A stretch of DNA of 5,745 bases, from positions 1-5,745 of the forward strand of contig DAOVYA010000115.1 of NCBI GenBank assembly GCA_030635865.1, written 5' to 3'. The notes under the pieces were generated by a model. That model saw only the letters and a list, made by a program, of their open reading frames with translations. It ran no database searches and was not told the origin of the DNA. Made by a program: the position numbers and the translations under genes. Positions within the stretch are counted from its first letter, which is position 1. The number at the start of each line of letters is the position of its first letter. The stretch comes from Gammaproteobacteria bacterium. Lineage in GTDB: Bacteria; Pseudomonadota; Gammaproteobacteria; UBA9214. Positions 1 through 5,349 of the stretch are shown here, in pieces.

Positions 1-1
1 A

Positions 2-139
2 GGAAAGGGTTATCGCGTTTATTACGCGTGGGACGGACCGAAGATCATATTGCTGCTCTGTGGTGGTGATAAGTCCACTCAGAACGCAGATATTGAAAAG
101 GCCAGGACTTATTGGAGAAACTACAATGAGCGCAAGTAA
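2..139 (+). CDS. RelE/HigB-like toxin of a type II toxin-antitoxin module, C-terminal part (5' end outside window)
   Basis: The open frame enters from the left edge and ends at TAA 137-139, giving the last 45 residues. They read [12 protein letters not shown], then [13 protein letters not shown], then a DIEKARTYW helix and a basic tail. This is the C-terminal signature of the HI1419-type addiction module killer family (RelE/ParE superfamily), whose members are about 100 residues, so roughly half the protein is missing. Family members are generally thought to be ribosome-associated mRNA interferases; that role is inferred, since the N-terminal half cannot be seen. The gene overlaps the antitoxin start by 14 nt, the toxin-first order usual for this family. 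The assignment to the family is firm; the exact target is not known. Confidence 0.85.
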   Translation, partial: GKGYRVYYAWDGPKIILLLCGGDKSTQNADIEKARTYWRNYNERK

Positions 140-425
140 ATCCTTCAAACCGTATCGGGCTTCGGACTATCTCCAGTCGCCCGAGGAGGCAGCTGAGTAT
201 CTGAATGCAGCCATTGAAGACGGTATACCGACCGTCATGCTCAAGGCGCTTCGCAATGTTGCTGACTCAACCGGTGGTATGTCTCACTTATCACGTGAAA
301 CCGGGCTGACCCGCGAGAGTCTCTACAAAGCACTTTCTGAGGATGGTAACCCACGACTCTCGAGCCTTGATGCCATCCTGCGGGCGATGGGGCTGCAATT
401 AAATGTGCAACCACGTCCCCGATAA
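126..425 (+). CDS. HI1420-family antitoxin (HigA-like, helix-turn-helix), partner of the preceding toxin
   Basis: This 99-residue protein begins at ATG 126, chosen over an in-frame ATG-like start at 60 because GGAG at 114-117 lies 8 nt upstream and because the earlier start would lie deep in the toxin gene. The N-terminal part (about 1-45) carries the [20 protein letters not shown] stretch typical of the addiction-module antidote family downstream of HI1419-like toxins. Residues about 52-72 ([20 protein letters not shown]) form a DNA-binding helix-turn-helix, followed by [16 protein letters not shown]. In this family the antitoxin binds and neutralises the toxin and represses the operon promoter. 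Both genes are co-transcribed with a 14-nt overlap (126-139). The operon promoter is outside the window. Identification is strong from the family motifs and the partner gene. Confidence 0.9.
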   Translation: MSASKSFKPYRASDYLQSPEEAAEYLNAAIEDGIPTVMLKALRNVADSTGGMSHLSRETGLTRESLYKALSEDGNPRLSSLDAILRAMGLQLNVQPRPR

Positions 426-452
426 AAAGTAGTTGATCCAGGCTACGTACTG
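421..452 (-). terminator. possible weak terminator for tRNA-Ser
   Basis: Reading the minus strand past the tRNA 3' end, there is a T-run at 459-453, then a small hairpin with a 4-5 bp stem (GTAG at 446-443 pairing with CTAC at 432-429), followed by TTTTT at 428-424. The stem is short and the loop about 10 nt, so this is only a weak candidate. It overlaps the stop codon of the convergent antitoxin gene. Confidence 0.3.
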
Positions 453-459
453 AAAAAAA

Positions 460-547
460 TGGCGGAGAGGCAGGGATTCGAACCCTGGGAGGGTTACCCC
501 TCAACGGTTTTCAAGACCGCCGCTTTCGACCACTCAGCCACCTCTCC
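460..547 (-). tRNA. tRNA-Ser (anticodon UGA)
   Basis: The minus strand from 547 to 460 folds as an 88-nt class II tRNA. The acceptor stem GGAGAGG/CCTCTCC is perfect, the D arm contains GCTGAGTGGTCGA, and the anticodon loop CTTGAAA gives anticodon TGA at 513-511. There is a long variable arm with a 5-bp stem (GAGGG/CCCTC), a T arm CAGGG-TTCGAAT-CCCTG, discriminator G, and an encoded CCA at 462-460. The long variable arm and G discriminator are serine identity features. It would read UCA and other UCN codons. Its 3' end faces the toxin-antitoxin genes; its 5' end faces a hairpin block and a duplicate of its own first 22 nt. Confidence 0.97.
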
Positions 548-548
548 A

Positions 549-697
549 GTTAACCTGTATTCCTGTTCCTGTAGTTACTCCCGAGTATCACGAACACGCG
601 GCTTCCCCCGCCGCATTATTCCGGGCATCCTGCCCTCCACCCCTTCGGGGCCGCCGTCGCTTCGCTCCGACGTTCAAAATCGCTCCCGGCGATTTTG
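549..697. repeat. hairpin-rich block between tRNA-Ser and a duplicate of its 5' end
   Basis: This stretch is not coding; the open frame crossing it also runs through the tRNA. It contains five short perfect hairpins in a row: 598-614 (GCGGC/GCCGC, 7-nt loop), 623-635 (GGGCA/TGCCC, 3-nt loop), 640-650 (CCCC/GGGG around TTC), 655-672 (CGTCG/CGACG) and 675-697 (CAAAATCGC/GCGATTTTG, 5-nt loop). The last has a 9-bp stem and directly abuts the tRNA fragment. Positions 549-597 show no clear structure. I believe similar hairpin runs occur elsewhere near tRNA genes in gammaproteobacteria, but this is memory and not checked. It could be a small tRNA-associated repeat unit, or a processed leader if transcription starts upstream of 720. 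Confidence 0.6.
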
Positions 698-720
698 TCG
701 ACCACTCAGCCACCTCTCCA
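698..720 (-). pseudogene. truncated duplicate of the 5' end of tRNA-Ser
   Basis: Positions 698-720 are identical to 526-548 over 23 nt, that is the first 22 nt of tRNA-Ser (acceptor 5' strand through the D loop, ending GTGGTCGA) plus one upstream base. Identity stops abruptly on both sides. The copies are in the same orientation, 172 bp apart. The fragment has no anticodon, T arm or acceptor 3' strand and cannot make a tRNA. It is either the remnant of a second tandem tRNA-Ser gene, or the original 5' end displaced by insertion of a unit that carried a replacement 5' end. Confidence 0.85.
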
Positions 721-730
721 ATGCGGCGCT

Positions 731-736
731 AGAATA
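731..736 (-). promoter_or_regulatory. possible -10 element of the tRNA-Ser promoter
   Basis: On the minus strand, TATTCT (736-731) is followed by a GC-rich discriminator (AGCGCCGC) and, about 10 nt further, by the start of the truncated tRNA fragment at 720. GC-rich discriminators are typical of stable-RNA promoters under stringent control. No good -35 hexamer is visible at the right spacing. If real, transcription would run through the tRNA fragment and the hairpin block before reaching the intact tRNA. Confidence 0.3.
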
Positions 737-779
737 CCGGAAGAAGGCCGGGTTTGACCAGTATTTACCACAAAAAGAA

Positions 780-788
780 TGGTATTAA
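780..788 (+). promoter_or_regulatory. possible extended -10 promoter for yccA
   Basis: TGGTATTAA fits an extended -10 (TGn plus TATTAA) about 100 nt upstream of the yccA start. The nearest -35-like hexamer, TTGACC at 754-759, is too far away (23 nt) for normal spacing, so the case rests on the extended -10 alone. The resulting leader would include a 7-bp inverted repeat, CGGGGAT at 831-837 with ATCCCCG at 850-856. Confidence 0.25.
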
Positions 789-890
789 GTTGCTGTTTCT
801 GTTCAGGGTGTTTATCCTTAACGAATCTTGCGGGGATCCCGTTGTCCATATCCCCGGGTACACGTTTACAGGCAACCAGAGGTTTTATAT

Positions 891-1559
891 ATGAGCATCA
901 TTCAAAAGACCGCGACTTCGGCACGTTCATCGGTACTGGAGACCAACAAGGTCCTCCGTAATACCTATACCCTGCTTTCCATGACACTGATTTTCAGTGG
1001 CGTTTGTGCAGGTATCGCAGTGATGACCAATATGCCGCCCCTGGGCCTGTTGATTACAATGGTTGGCTACTTCGGTCTGCTTTTCCTGACCACCAAATTC
1101 AGTAAAAGCGCAATGGGACTGGTTTTTGTGTTTGCATTGACCGGTTTTATGGGGCTGACGCTTGGCCCGATTATCAACATGTACCTGTCGATCCCGAATG
1201 GTGATCAGATCGTGATGACCGCAATGGGCGGTACCGGGATTATTTTCCTGGGGCTGTCCGGTTATGCGCTGACGACCCGCAAGGACTTCAGTTTCCTGGG
1301 TGGTTTTCTGATGGTAGGCATCCTGGTCGCGTTCCTGGCCGGTATCGCCAGCATGTTTCTTAGTATGCCCGGCCTGTCACTTGCCGTCTCGGCCATGTTC
1401 ATCCTGCTGATGTCCGGCCTGATCCTGTACCAGACCAGCGCCATTATCAACGGCGGTGAAACCAACTACATACTGGCGACCGTTACCCTGTTCGTTTCCA
1501 TCTATAACCTGTTCCTCAGCCTGCTGCATTTACTGGGTGCTTTTGGTGGCAACGATTAA
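891..1559 (+). CDS. yccA: YccA, Bax inhibitor-1 family inner-membrane protein (FtsH modulator)
   Basis: This 222-residue protein starts at ATG 891, preceded by AGAGG at 878-882 with 8-nt spacing; the longer in-frame start at 828 has no such site and adds residues unlike the family. Length matches E. coli YccA (about 219). Family landmarks are LETNKVLRNTYTLLSMTL at about 16-33, the LTTRKDFSFLGG block at about 127-138, and GGETNYILATVTLFVS at about 188-203. Six to seven hydrophobic segments span residues 28-46, 50-68, 75-97, 107-127, 135-157, 162-182 and 195-216. In E. coli YccA binds the membrane protease FtsH and restrains its attack on jammed SecY translocons; the same role here is inferred from similarity. 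A strong hairpin terminator follows at 1582. Nothing is unusual in the sequence. Confidence 0.95.
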   Translation: MSIIQKTATSARSSVLETNKVLRNTYTLLSMTLIFSGVCAGIAVMTNMPPLGLLITMVGYFGLLFLTTKFSKSAMGLVFVFALTGFMGLTLGPIINMYLSIPNGDQIVMTAMGGTGIIFLGLSGYALTTRKDFSFLGGFLMVGILVAFLAGIASMFLSMPGLSLAVSAMFILLMSGLILYQTSAIINGGETNYILATVTLFVSIYNLFLSLLHLLGAFGGND

Positions 1560-1581
1560 CAACTTTTGAAATCTTCAACAT

Positions 1582-1609
1582 AAAGCCCCGCAATGCGGGG
1601 CTTTATTGT
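1582..1609 (+). terminator. intrinsic terminator after yccA
   Basis: A perfect 10-bp stem, AAAGCCCCGC (1582-1591) and GCGGGGCTTT (1595-1604), closes on a 3-nt loop and runs into TTTATTGT. It lies 22 nt after the yccA stop. The T-tract is interrupted by A, so some read-through is plausible. The next start codon is only 14 nt beyond its end. Confidence 0.85.
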
Positions 1610-1622
1610 ATGGTGCCCCATT

Positions 1623-2024
1623 ATGCATGATCAGTTCGAAACACGTAATGAGCTTGAAGAAAACCTGCTGGCTGCCCAGGAAGGCCAGCTGGAAGGTGAG
1701 GACTTTATGAAATACCTGATGGATGCACAGGTCTTCATGCCGGTGAAAGACTCGATTGGGATCGAGGGTTTTACCAGTAGTGACAAGGCCGTGCCCATGA
1801 CCGTCAAGTCCGAGGATGATGTGGAAGTACTGATCCTGTTCTCAAGCCCGGACCGGTCCCAGGAATTCATGCGGGACTATCCCGGTTATGACGGCGGTCT
1901 GTTGGCTGAATTCAAGTGGGTGCTTGAAAGAATCGGCGGTGGTGTCGGTATTTCAATCAATCCGGACTGGCCCGTGGGTATGGACATGGAACCGGAGATG
2001 GTCCTGCAACTGAAGAACAACTGA
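1623..2024 (+). CDS. SseB N-terminal-domain family protein, function unknown
   Basis: This 133-residue soluble acidic protein starts at ATG 1623. An in-frame ATG at 1593 lies in the terminator loop and is rejected. The ribosome binding site is poor (GGTG at 1612-1615). The layout fits the SseB N-terminal domain: an opening helix ELEENLLAAQEGQLEGEDFM (10-29) and a strand with VFMPV (37-41). Next come VLILFSSPDRSQEFMRDYPGY (69-89), a WVLERI helix (99-104) and a closing GVGISINPDWPVGMDMEP stretch (107-124). The domain is named after enhanced serine-sensitivity protein SseB, but its biochemical role is not established and members often sit beside unrelated genes. The next gene begins 6 nt after this stop, in the same reading frame. 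I see no signal peptide or membrane segment. The family call is good; the function is unknown. Confidence 0.8.
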   Translation: MHDQFETRNELEENLLAAQEGQLEGEDFMKYLMDAQVFMPVKDSIGIEGFTSSDKAVPMTVKSEDDVEVLILFSSPDRSQEFMRDYPGYDGGLLAEFKWVLERIGGGVGISINPDWPVGMDMEPEMVLQLKNN

Positions 2025-2030
2025 ACGACT

Positions 2031-2474
2031 TTGCCTGCATACCCTTTATGGAAAGACCCCTTGTTCCGGGTCGCACTCGCTGCAGGTCCGCTTTGCTGGC
2101 TGGGGCTATTTTTTATCCTGCAACCCTCGCTGCAGTGGGGCTGGCCGCTGCTTGCACCCACCGTGTTTTTATTGCCGGCGCTGGCATACCCGGTTCTCGA
2201 GGAAATCGTTTTTCGTGGGTTGATCCAGGAACTCGTTCATGATTACCTGAGTAAAGCGGCCCTGGGCCCGGTAACCATTGCCAACCTGTTAACCAGTATC
2301 CTGTTTACCGGCTTGCACTTTTTATATCACCCTCCCCTGTGGGCGGCACTGGTGTTTTTCCCCTCGCTGGTGTTCGGCTTCTTCAAGGAGCGTACGCGTG
2401 GCCTGGCTGCGCCCATTAGTTTGCATGTCTTTTATAATGCCGGGTTTTTGTGGTTGTTTTCGGCGCCAGTTTGA
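2031..2474 (+). CDS. small CPBP-family glutamic intramembrane protease, MrtJ-like
   Basis: This 147-residue, mostly hydrophobic protein has all three CPBP (Abi/CAAX protease) motifs: EEIVFRG (E57, E58, R62), FTGLH (F92, H96) and HVFYN (H132, N136). These residues form the active site of Rce1-type glutamic intramembrane proteases. Hydrophobic stretches lie at about 14-31, 38-56, 84-96, 103-118 and 129-143. It is far shorter than typical CPBP proteins (200-300 residues). Its size, the KDPLF start and the PPLWA...PSLVFG...LHVFYNAGF pattern resemble MrtJ, the predicted processing protease of JDVT-CTERM surface proteins; this narrower call is from memory. The start is TTG 2031, the only in-frame start candidate after the stop of the preceding gene, with no clear ribosome binding site. 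Translation is probably coupled to the SseB-like gene 6 nt upstream. No JDVT-CTERM substrate is seen here. Confidence 0.8.
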   Translation: MPAYPLWKDPLFRVALAAGPLCWLGLFFILQPSLQWGWPLLAPTVFLLPALAYPVLEEIVFRGLIQELVHDYLSKAALGPVTIANLLTSILFTGLHFLYHPPLWAALVFFPSLVFGFFKERTRGLAAPISLHVFYNAGFLWLFSAPV

Positions 2475-2511
2475 CGGGTACGTTGCTTTGCTCCTTTAGC
2501 CGTCGTACCTG
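2475..2511 (+). other. inverted repeat directly after the protease stop codon
   Basis: Bases 2475-2482 (CGGGTACG) can pair with 2504-2511 (CGTACCTG) as an 8-bp stem with one G-T pair and a 21-nt loop. There is no T-tract afterwards, so it is a poor intrinsic terminator; it might protect the mRNA 3' end. The large loop makes chance pairing possible. Confidence 0.3.
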
Positions 2512-2520
2512 CAACCCCAC

Positions 2521-2726
2521 CCCCCGTCATTGCGAGCCCTCTCACCGTCATTGCGAGCGAAGCGCGGCAATCTCGTGAAGCTGGCAGCGGACTTGATGAG
2601 ATTGCCGCGTCACTTTGTTCCTCGCAATGACGGGGGGGGGTTAAGGGATTGCCGTATCACTTTGTTCCTCGCAATGACGGGGGGTGTTAAGGGATTGCCA
2701 CGTCACTTTGTTCCTCGCAAAGACGG
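2521..2726. repeat. cluster of ATTGCGAG-type palindromic repeats (two left arms, three right arms)
   Basis: The gap between the two convergent operons (2475-2756) has no gene and is mostly this repeat. Left arms containing CCGTCATTGCGAG lie at 2524-2536 (short) and 2545-2574 (full, ending CGCGGCAATCTC). Right arms of 36 nt lie at 2598-2633, 2645-2680 and 2691-2726, with periods of 47 and 46 nt. The full left arm pairs with the first right arm through a perfect 12-bp inner stem (2563-2574 with 2598-2609) and a 13-bp outer stem (2545-2557 with 2621-2633). An unequal internal loop separates the two stems. Right arms 2 and 3 differ by a few substitutions. A run of nine G follows arm 1 at 2632-2640. 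Related ATTGCGAG repeats are dispersed in many bacterial genomes. Here it may also stop transcription from both sides. Confidence 0.85.
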
Positions 2727-2756
2727 GAAGGTTGTATTCGCTGATTCGATCGGTAC

Positions 2757-4178
2757 CTACGGGGATGATTCCAGTATCCCGGTGAAATGCCGGTAACGGG
2801 CAGCCAGTTCGGCGTCATCAACGGGTTCGAAGGTTTCACCCGGGCCGCTCGAAGGCCAGTCTTCGGGGCAACCGGCGGCCTGCCAGGCAATACCGCGTGC
2901 GGTGGCTTCGACCTGCACAGGCCGATGCACAGGCAGTCCGGAAAGGTTGGCCAGCCTTTGACAAAGGCCGTCAAGCTTCGACAGACCGCCGCTGATCTGA
3001 ATATTATTCACGCTGCTATTGACGTCACACACCAGGGCAACATTCACCTGTACCAGGAAAACGATGCTTTCGACGACGGCAACCATTGCGGCAGGTGTTG
3101 ATGTCACCTCGCTGGTAAACCCGGGTTCCGGGCCCGGCTTCCACCAGGGGGCTCCCAGCCCGCCAACGGTATTCAGGAATATCGGTGGTTCCGTCACTGT
3201 CTCAAGCCAGGCGGGTAATTTTTCTTCAAGACCCGTGATGTCGAAATGCTGTTTTGCCCATTTCAATGCGGCTGCGGCACCATTGACGGTCCCTTCGATG
3301 TAGTAACTGGCGCCCTGCGAATCACTCTGCGAGATACCCGCGAGCAGGCCATCGGGTCGTGTGGCGGGATTGGTAACGGGAAGTAAAATGAAGGCGCCGG
3401 TACCGATGTTTACCCGGATGGTATTCATCGATGGTTTTCCCTGGGCATACAATGCAGCGGTCTGGTCACCGTTGACAGCGGTTAACGGGATCGCACCATT
3501 GACGGTTCGTCCGTAGTCAGAGCAGATCGGTTGACAATCCGGCAATACATCGCGCGGGATTGCGAACAGCTCAAGCAACCGGCTGTTCCAGTCACGGGTT
3601 TGCAGGTCCCACAAAAGGGTGCGTGAGGCATTGGCATGGTCGACCATTTCACGCTTACCCTGGACAAGGTGATGCAGCAAATAACTGGCCAGTGGCCCCA
3701 TTGTCAGTGAATGATTCTCCCTGGCCTCGGCAATTCCCGGTTGCCGTGACAATAGCCACTGCAGCTTGCCGGCACCGTAATGCGGGGACAGGTGCAAGCC
3801 GGTGATTTTCCTGATTTCTGTCTCACGGGATGCGAGTGACCGCAGTGCATCTTCGGTGCGCCGGTCCTGCCAGCTGAGGACCGGGCTCAGGGCCTTGCCT
3901 GTATCCCGCTTCCAGGCAAGTACGCTGGAGCGCTGTGTGGCCAGCCCGGCTGCCAGGAGCCTGCCGGTCTTCACTACCGGCCGCTCCAGCACATCGTCAA
4001 CGACGGCGTGCATGGACTCCAGGATTTCCGTTGCGGACTGTTCAACCTCGGTACGGCTGTGGCGTTGCAGGGCTACCGGCTTGCGCGCAAGTGCAACCAC
4101 CCTGCCCCGTGCATTGAAAACAATGGCGCGGGTTGAGTGGGTGCCTTGATCAATTGCGAGAATCAGCTCGGCTGTCAT
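2757..4178 (-). CDS. FGGY-family carbohydrate kinase, glycerol-kinase-like with altered substrate site
   Basis: This 473-residue kinase starts at ATG 4178, one base after the dehydrogenase stop codon, so translation is likely coupled. The N-terminal FGGY domain shows DQGTHSTRAIVF (10-21, phosphate loop), TQRSS (81-85), SWQDRR (102-107) and the catalytic Asp in NGDQTAAL (D238, Q239). The C-terminal domain has NIGTGAF (257-263), GGLGAPWW (339-346), SGGLSKLDG (396-404) and EATARGIAW (424-432). The family uses ATP to phosphorylate a polyol or sugar in the cytoplasm. E. coli GlpK binds glycerol through Arg83, Glu84, Tyr135 and Asp245. By eye alignment, Arg (R83) and Asp (D238) are kept, but Glu84 is Ser (S84), and PYFSGTK has become PHYGAGK. 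Glycerol is still the simplest guess from the operon, but another three- or four-carbon polyol is possible. It ends the operon and faces the repeat cluster. Confidence 0.88.
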   Translation of the reverse strand: MTAELILAIDQGTHSTRAIVFNARGRVVALARKPVALQRHSRTEVEQSATEILESMHAVVDDVLERPVVKTGRLLAAGLATQRSSVLAWKRDTGKALSPVLSWQDRRTEDALRSLASRETEIRKITGLHLSPHYGAGKLQWLLSRQPGIAEARENHSLTMGPLASYLLHHLVQGKREMVDHANASRTLLWDLQTRDWNSRLLELFAIPRDVLPDCQPICSDYGRTVNGAIPLTAVNGDQTAALYAQGKPSMNTIRVNIGTGAFILLPVTNPATRPDGLLAGISQSDSQGASYYIEGTVNGAAAALKWAKQHFDITGLEEKLPAWLETVTEPPIFLNTVGGLGAPWWKPGPEPGFTSEVTSTPAAMVAVVESIVFLVQVNVALVCDVNSSVNNIQISGGLSKLDGLCQRLANLSGLPVHRPVQVEATARGIAWQAAGCPEDWPSSGPGETFEPVDDAELAARYRHFTGILESSP

Positions 4179-4179
4179 A

Positions 4180-5349
4180 TTATTCTGGCCTGAGCGTCAA
4201 CTCGGCAGTATTGGCAAGAGGTTGTCGGGTCGGCAATGTGGATTGCAGGATTTTCATGACCTTTCCGGCAGTGGCCCGGTAACCGGTCAACTTTCCGCCG
4301 TAGACCGTGACGAGTCTTGGCTGTTGCGGATCATCCACCGGTAAGCGGATTTCACGTGAACGTTTGAACGCGGCCCCTGTAGCAGCCGGTAATACCCGGA
4401 GCCCGGCAAACCGGTCCACCACCCGTTGTGAGCGTTGCGGAAAGTAATAGCGCAGCACATCAAGCAGGTAGCTTTCCTCGCGATCAAGCACGGCTACATC
4501 GGCAGGATTTCCCGTATAGGTGTGTTCGGTCGTGCCCAGCAGGGAGTGTTCTCCCCATGGCAACAGAAAAACGGCACGTTTGTCCTCCGGGACTTCCATG
4601 TAATAGCAGCCCTGCTCCAGGCCACCTTCCATGACCAGGTGGGCACCCTGCACCAGGTCGATCTCGATCTGTTTCGGTGCCGGGCTTATACGTTCAGCGA
4701 CAATGTTGGCCCACGGACCGGTCGCGTTGATCAGCGCAGCGGAAGTACAGGATTTGTCGGACCCATTTTCCCTGTAGTTAATGTCACAACCCGTCTCATT
4801 GATATGTGCAGACAGGAATTCAGCCGGGCAGCACAGACTGGCACCGTGATCGATTGCTGACTGCATCACTGCCCGTGTGAGCATGCTGTCGTCTGTCTGC
4901 GCATCATAATACCGGAAGACCACTTGCAGATTATCTGTGTTAAGTCCGTCCAGCCTGTCCCACTGTCTTCGTTCAAGTGTGCTGAAACGACAGGAAGCAC
5001 GCAGCCCGCCAAGCACGGCATACAGACTCAAACCGGCCCGCAGGGTGAGTGGCCTGCGCGAGGTTTGCGGGTAGACAGGTATATGAAATGGCCGCAAATG
5101 CACCAGGTCGGGCGCAATCTTCCTCAAAATTGCCCGCTCCTTCAGGCTTTCACGCACCAGTGAGAAGTCAAAGCCTTCCAGGTATCGCAGCCCACCATGG
5201 ATAAGCTTGCTGGAGCGGCTTGATGATCCTGTTGCCAACGCGGTTTTTTCTATCAGCAGAACGGAATTACCGGAACAGGCCGCTGCCTGTGCAACGCCAA
5301 CGCCATGAATGCCACCCCCGATAACGACAATGTCAAAATGATCAGCCAC
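4180..5349 (-). CDS. glpD: FAD-dependent glycerol-3-phosphate dehydrogenase, short form without the GlpD C-terminal domain
   Basis: This 389-residue flavoenzyme would oxidise glycerol-3-phosphate to dihydroxyacetone phosphate at the inner membrane, passing electrons to quinone. The GTG start at 5349 is chosen because AAGAGG lies 8 nt upstream (5363-5358) and the dinucleotide-binding fold begins at once. An ATG at 5397 would add 16 residues and a long overlap. Motifs are IGGGIHG (10-16, FAD binding), SKLIHGGLRYLE (47-58), NATGPW (208-213), QGAHLV (H237), LPWGEHSLLGTTE (263-275), AGLRVL (R318) and YGGKLTGYR (350-358, K353). The last three match the E. coli GlpD active-site His, Arg and Lys regions. 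E. coli GlpD has about 501 residues; this one stops about 35 residues after the GGKLT motif, so the C-terminal helical domain is absent. It overlaps the upstream phosphodiesterase stop by 8 nt. Confidence 0.92.
   Translation of the reverse strand: MADHFDIVVIGGGIHGVGVAQAAACSGNSVLLIEKTALATGSSSRSSKLIHGGLRYLEGFDFSLVRESLKERAILRKIAPDLVHLRPFHIPVYPQTSRRPLTLRAGLSLYAVLGGLRASCRFSTLERRQWDRLDGLNTDNLQVVFRYYDAQTDDSMLTRAVMQSAIDHGASLCCPAEFLSAHINETGCDINYRENGSDKSCTSAALINATGPWANIVAERISPAPKQIEIDLVQGAHLVMEGGLEQGCYYMEVPEDKRAVFLLPWGEHSLLGTTEHTYTGNPADVAVLDREESYLLDVLRYYFPQRSQRVVDRFAGLRVLPAATGAAFKRSREIRLPVDDPQQPRLVTVYGGKLTGYRATAGKVMKILQSTLPTRQPLANTAELTLRPE

Noticed and set aside
459..788. 109-residue open frame on the plus strand
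   Set aside because: It reads antisense through the tRNA-Ser gene and the hairpin block. There is no ribosome binding site or recognisable domain, and the residue pattern is repeat-derived.
831..856. Riboswitch or attenuator in the yccA leader
   Set aside because: Only one 7-bp inverted repeat with a 12-nt loop is visible. There is no matching riboswitch core, T-tract or leader peptide.
828..890. Longer N-terminus for YccA starting at ATG 828
   Set aside because: ATG 891 has a good ribosome binding site and gives the family's usual length. The 21 extra residues do not resemble YccA.
2545..2726. Possible CRISPR array, because of regularly spaced 36-nt repeats with about 10-nt gaps
   Set aside because: The gaps are only 10-11 nt and are related to each other. 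There are just three copies, and the units belong to a larger inverted repeat. No cas genes are present.
2530..2796. 88-residue open frame on the plus strand
   Set aside because: It is a translation of the palindromic repeats (the RHFVPRNDGG pattern recurs) and runs into the end of the convergent kinase gene.
3802..4149. 115-residue plus-strand open frame and other frames across 2787-5163
   Set aside because: They are antisense to the well-supported kinase and dehydrogenase genes, rich in Arg/Ser/Ala as expected for shadow frames, and show no domain.
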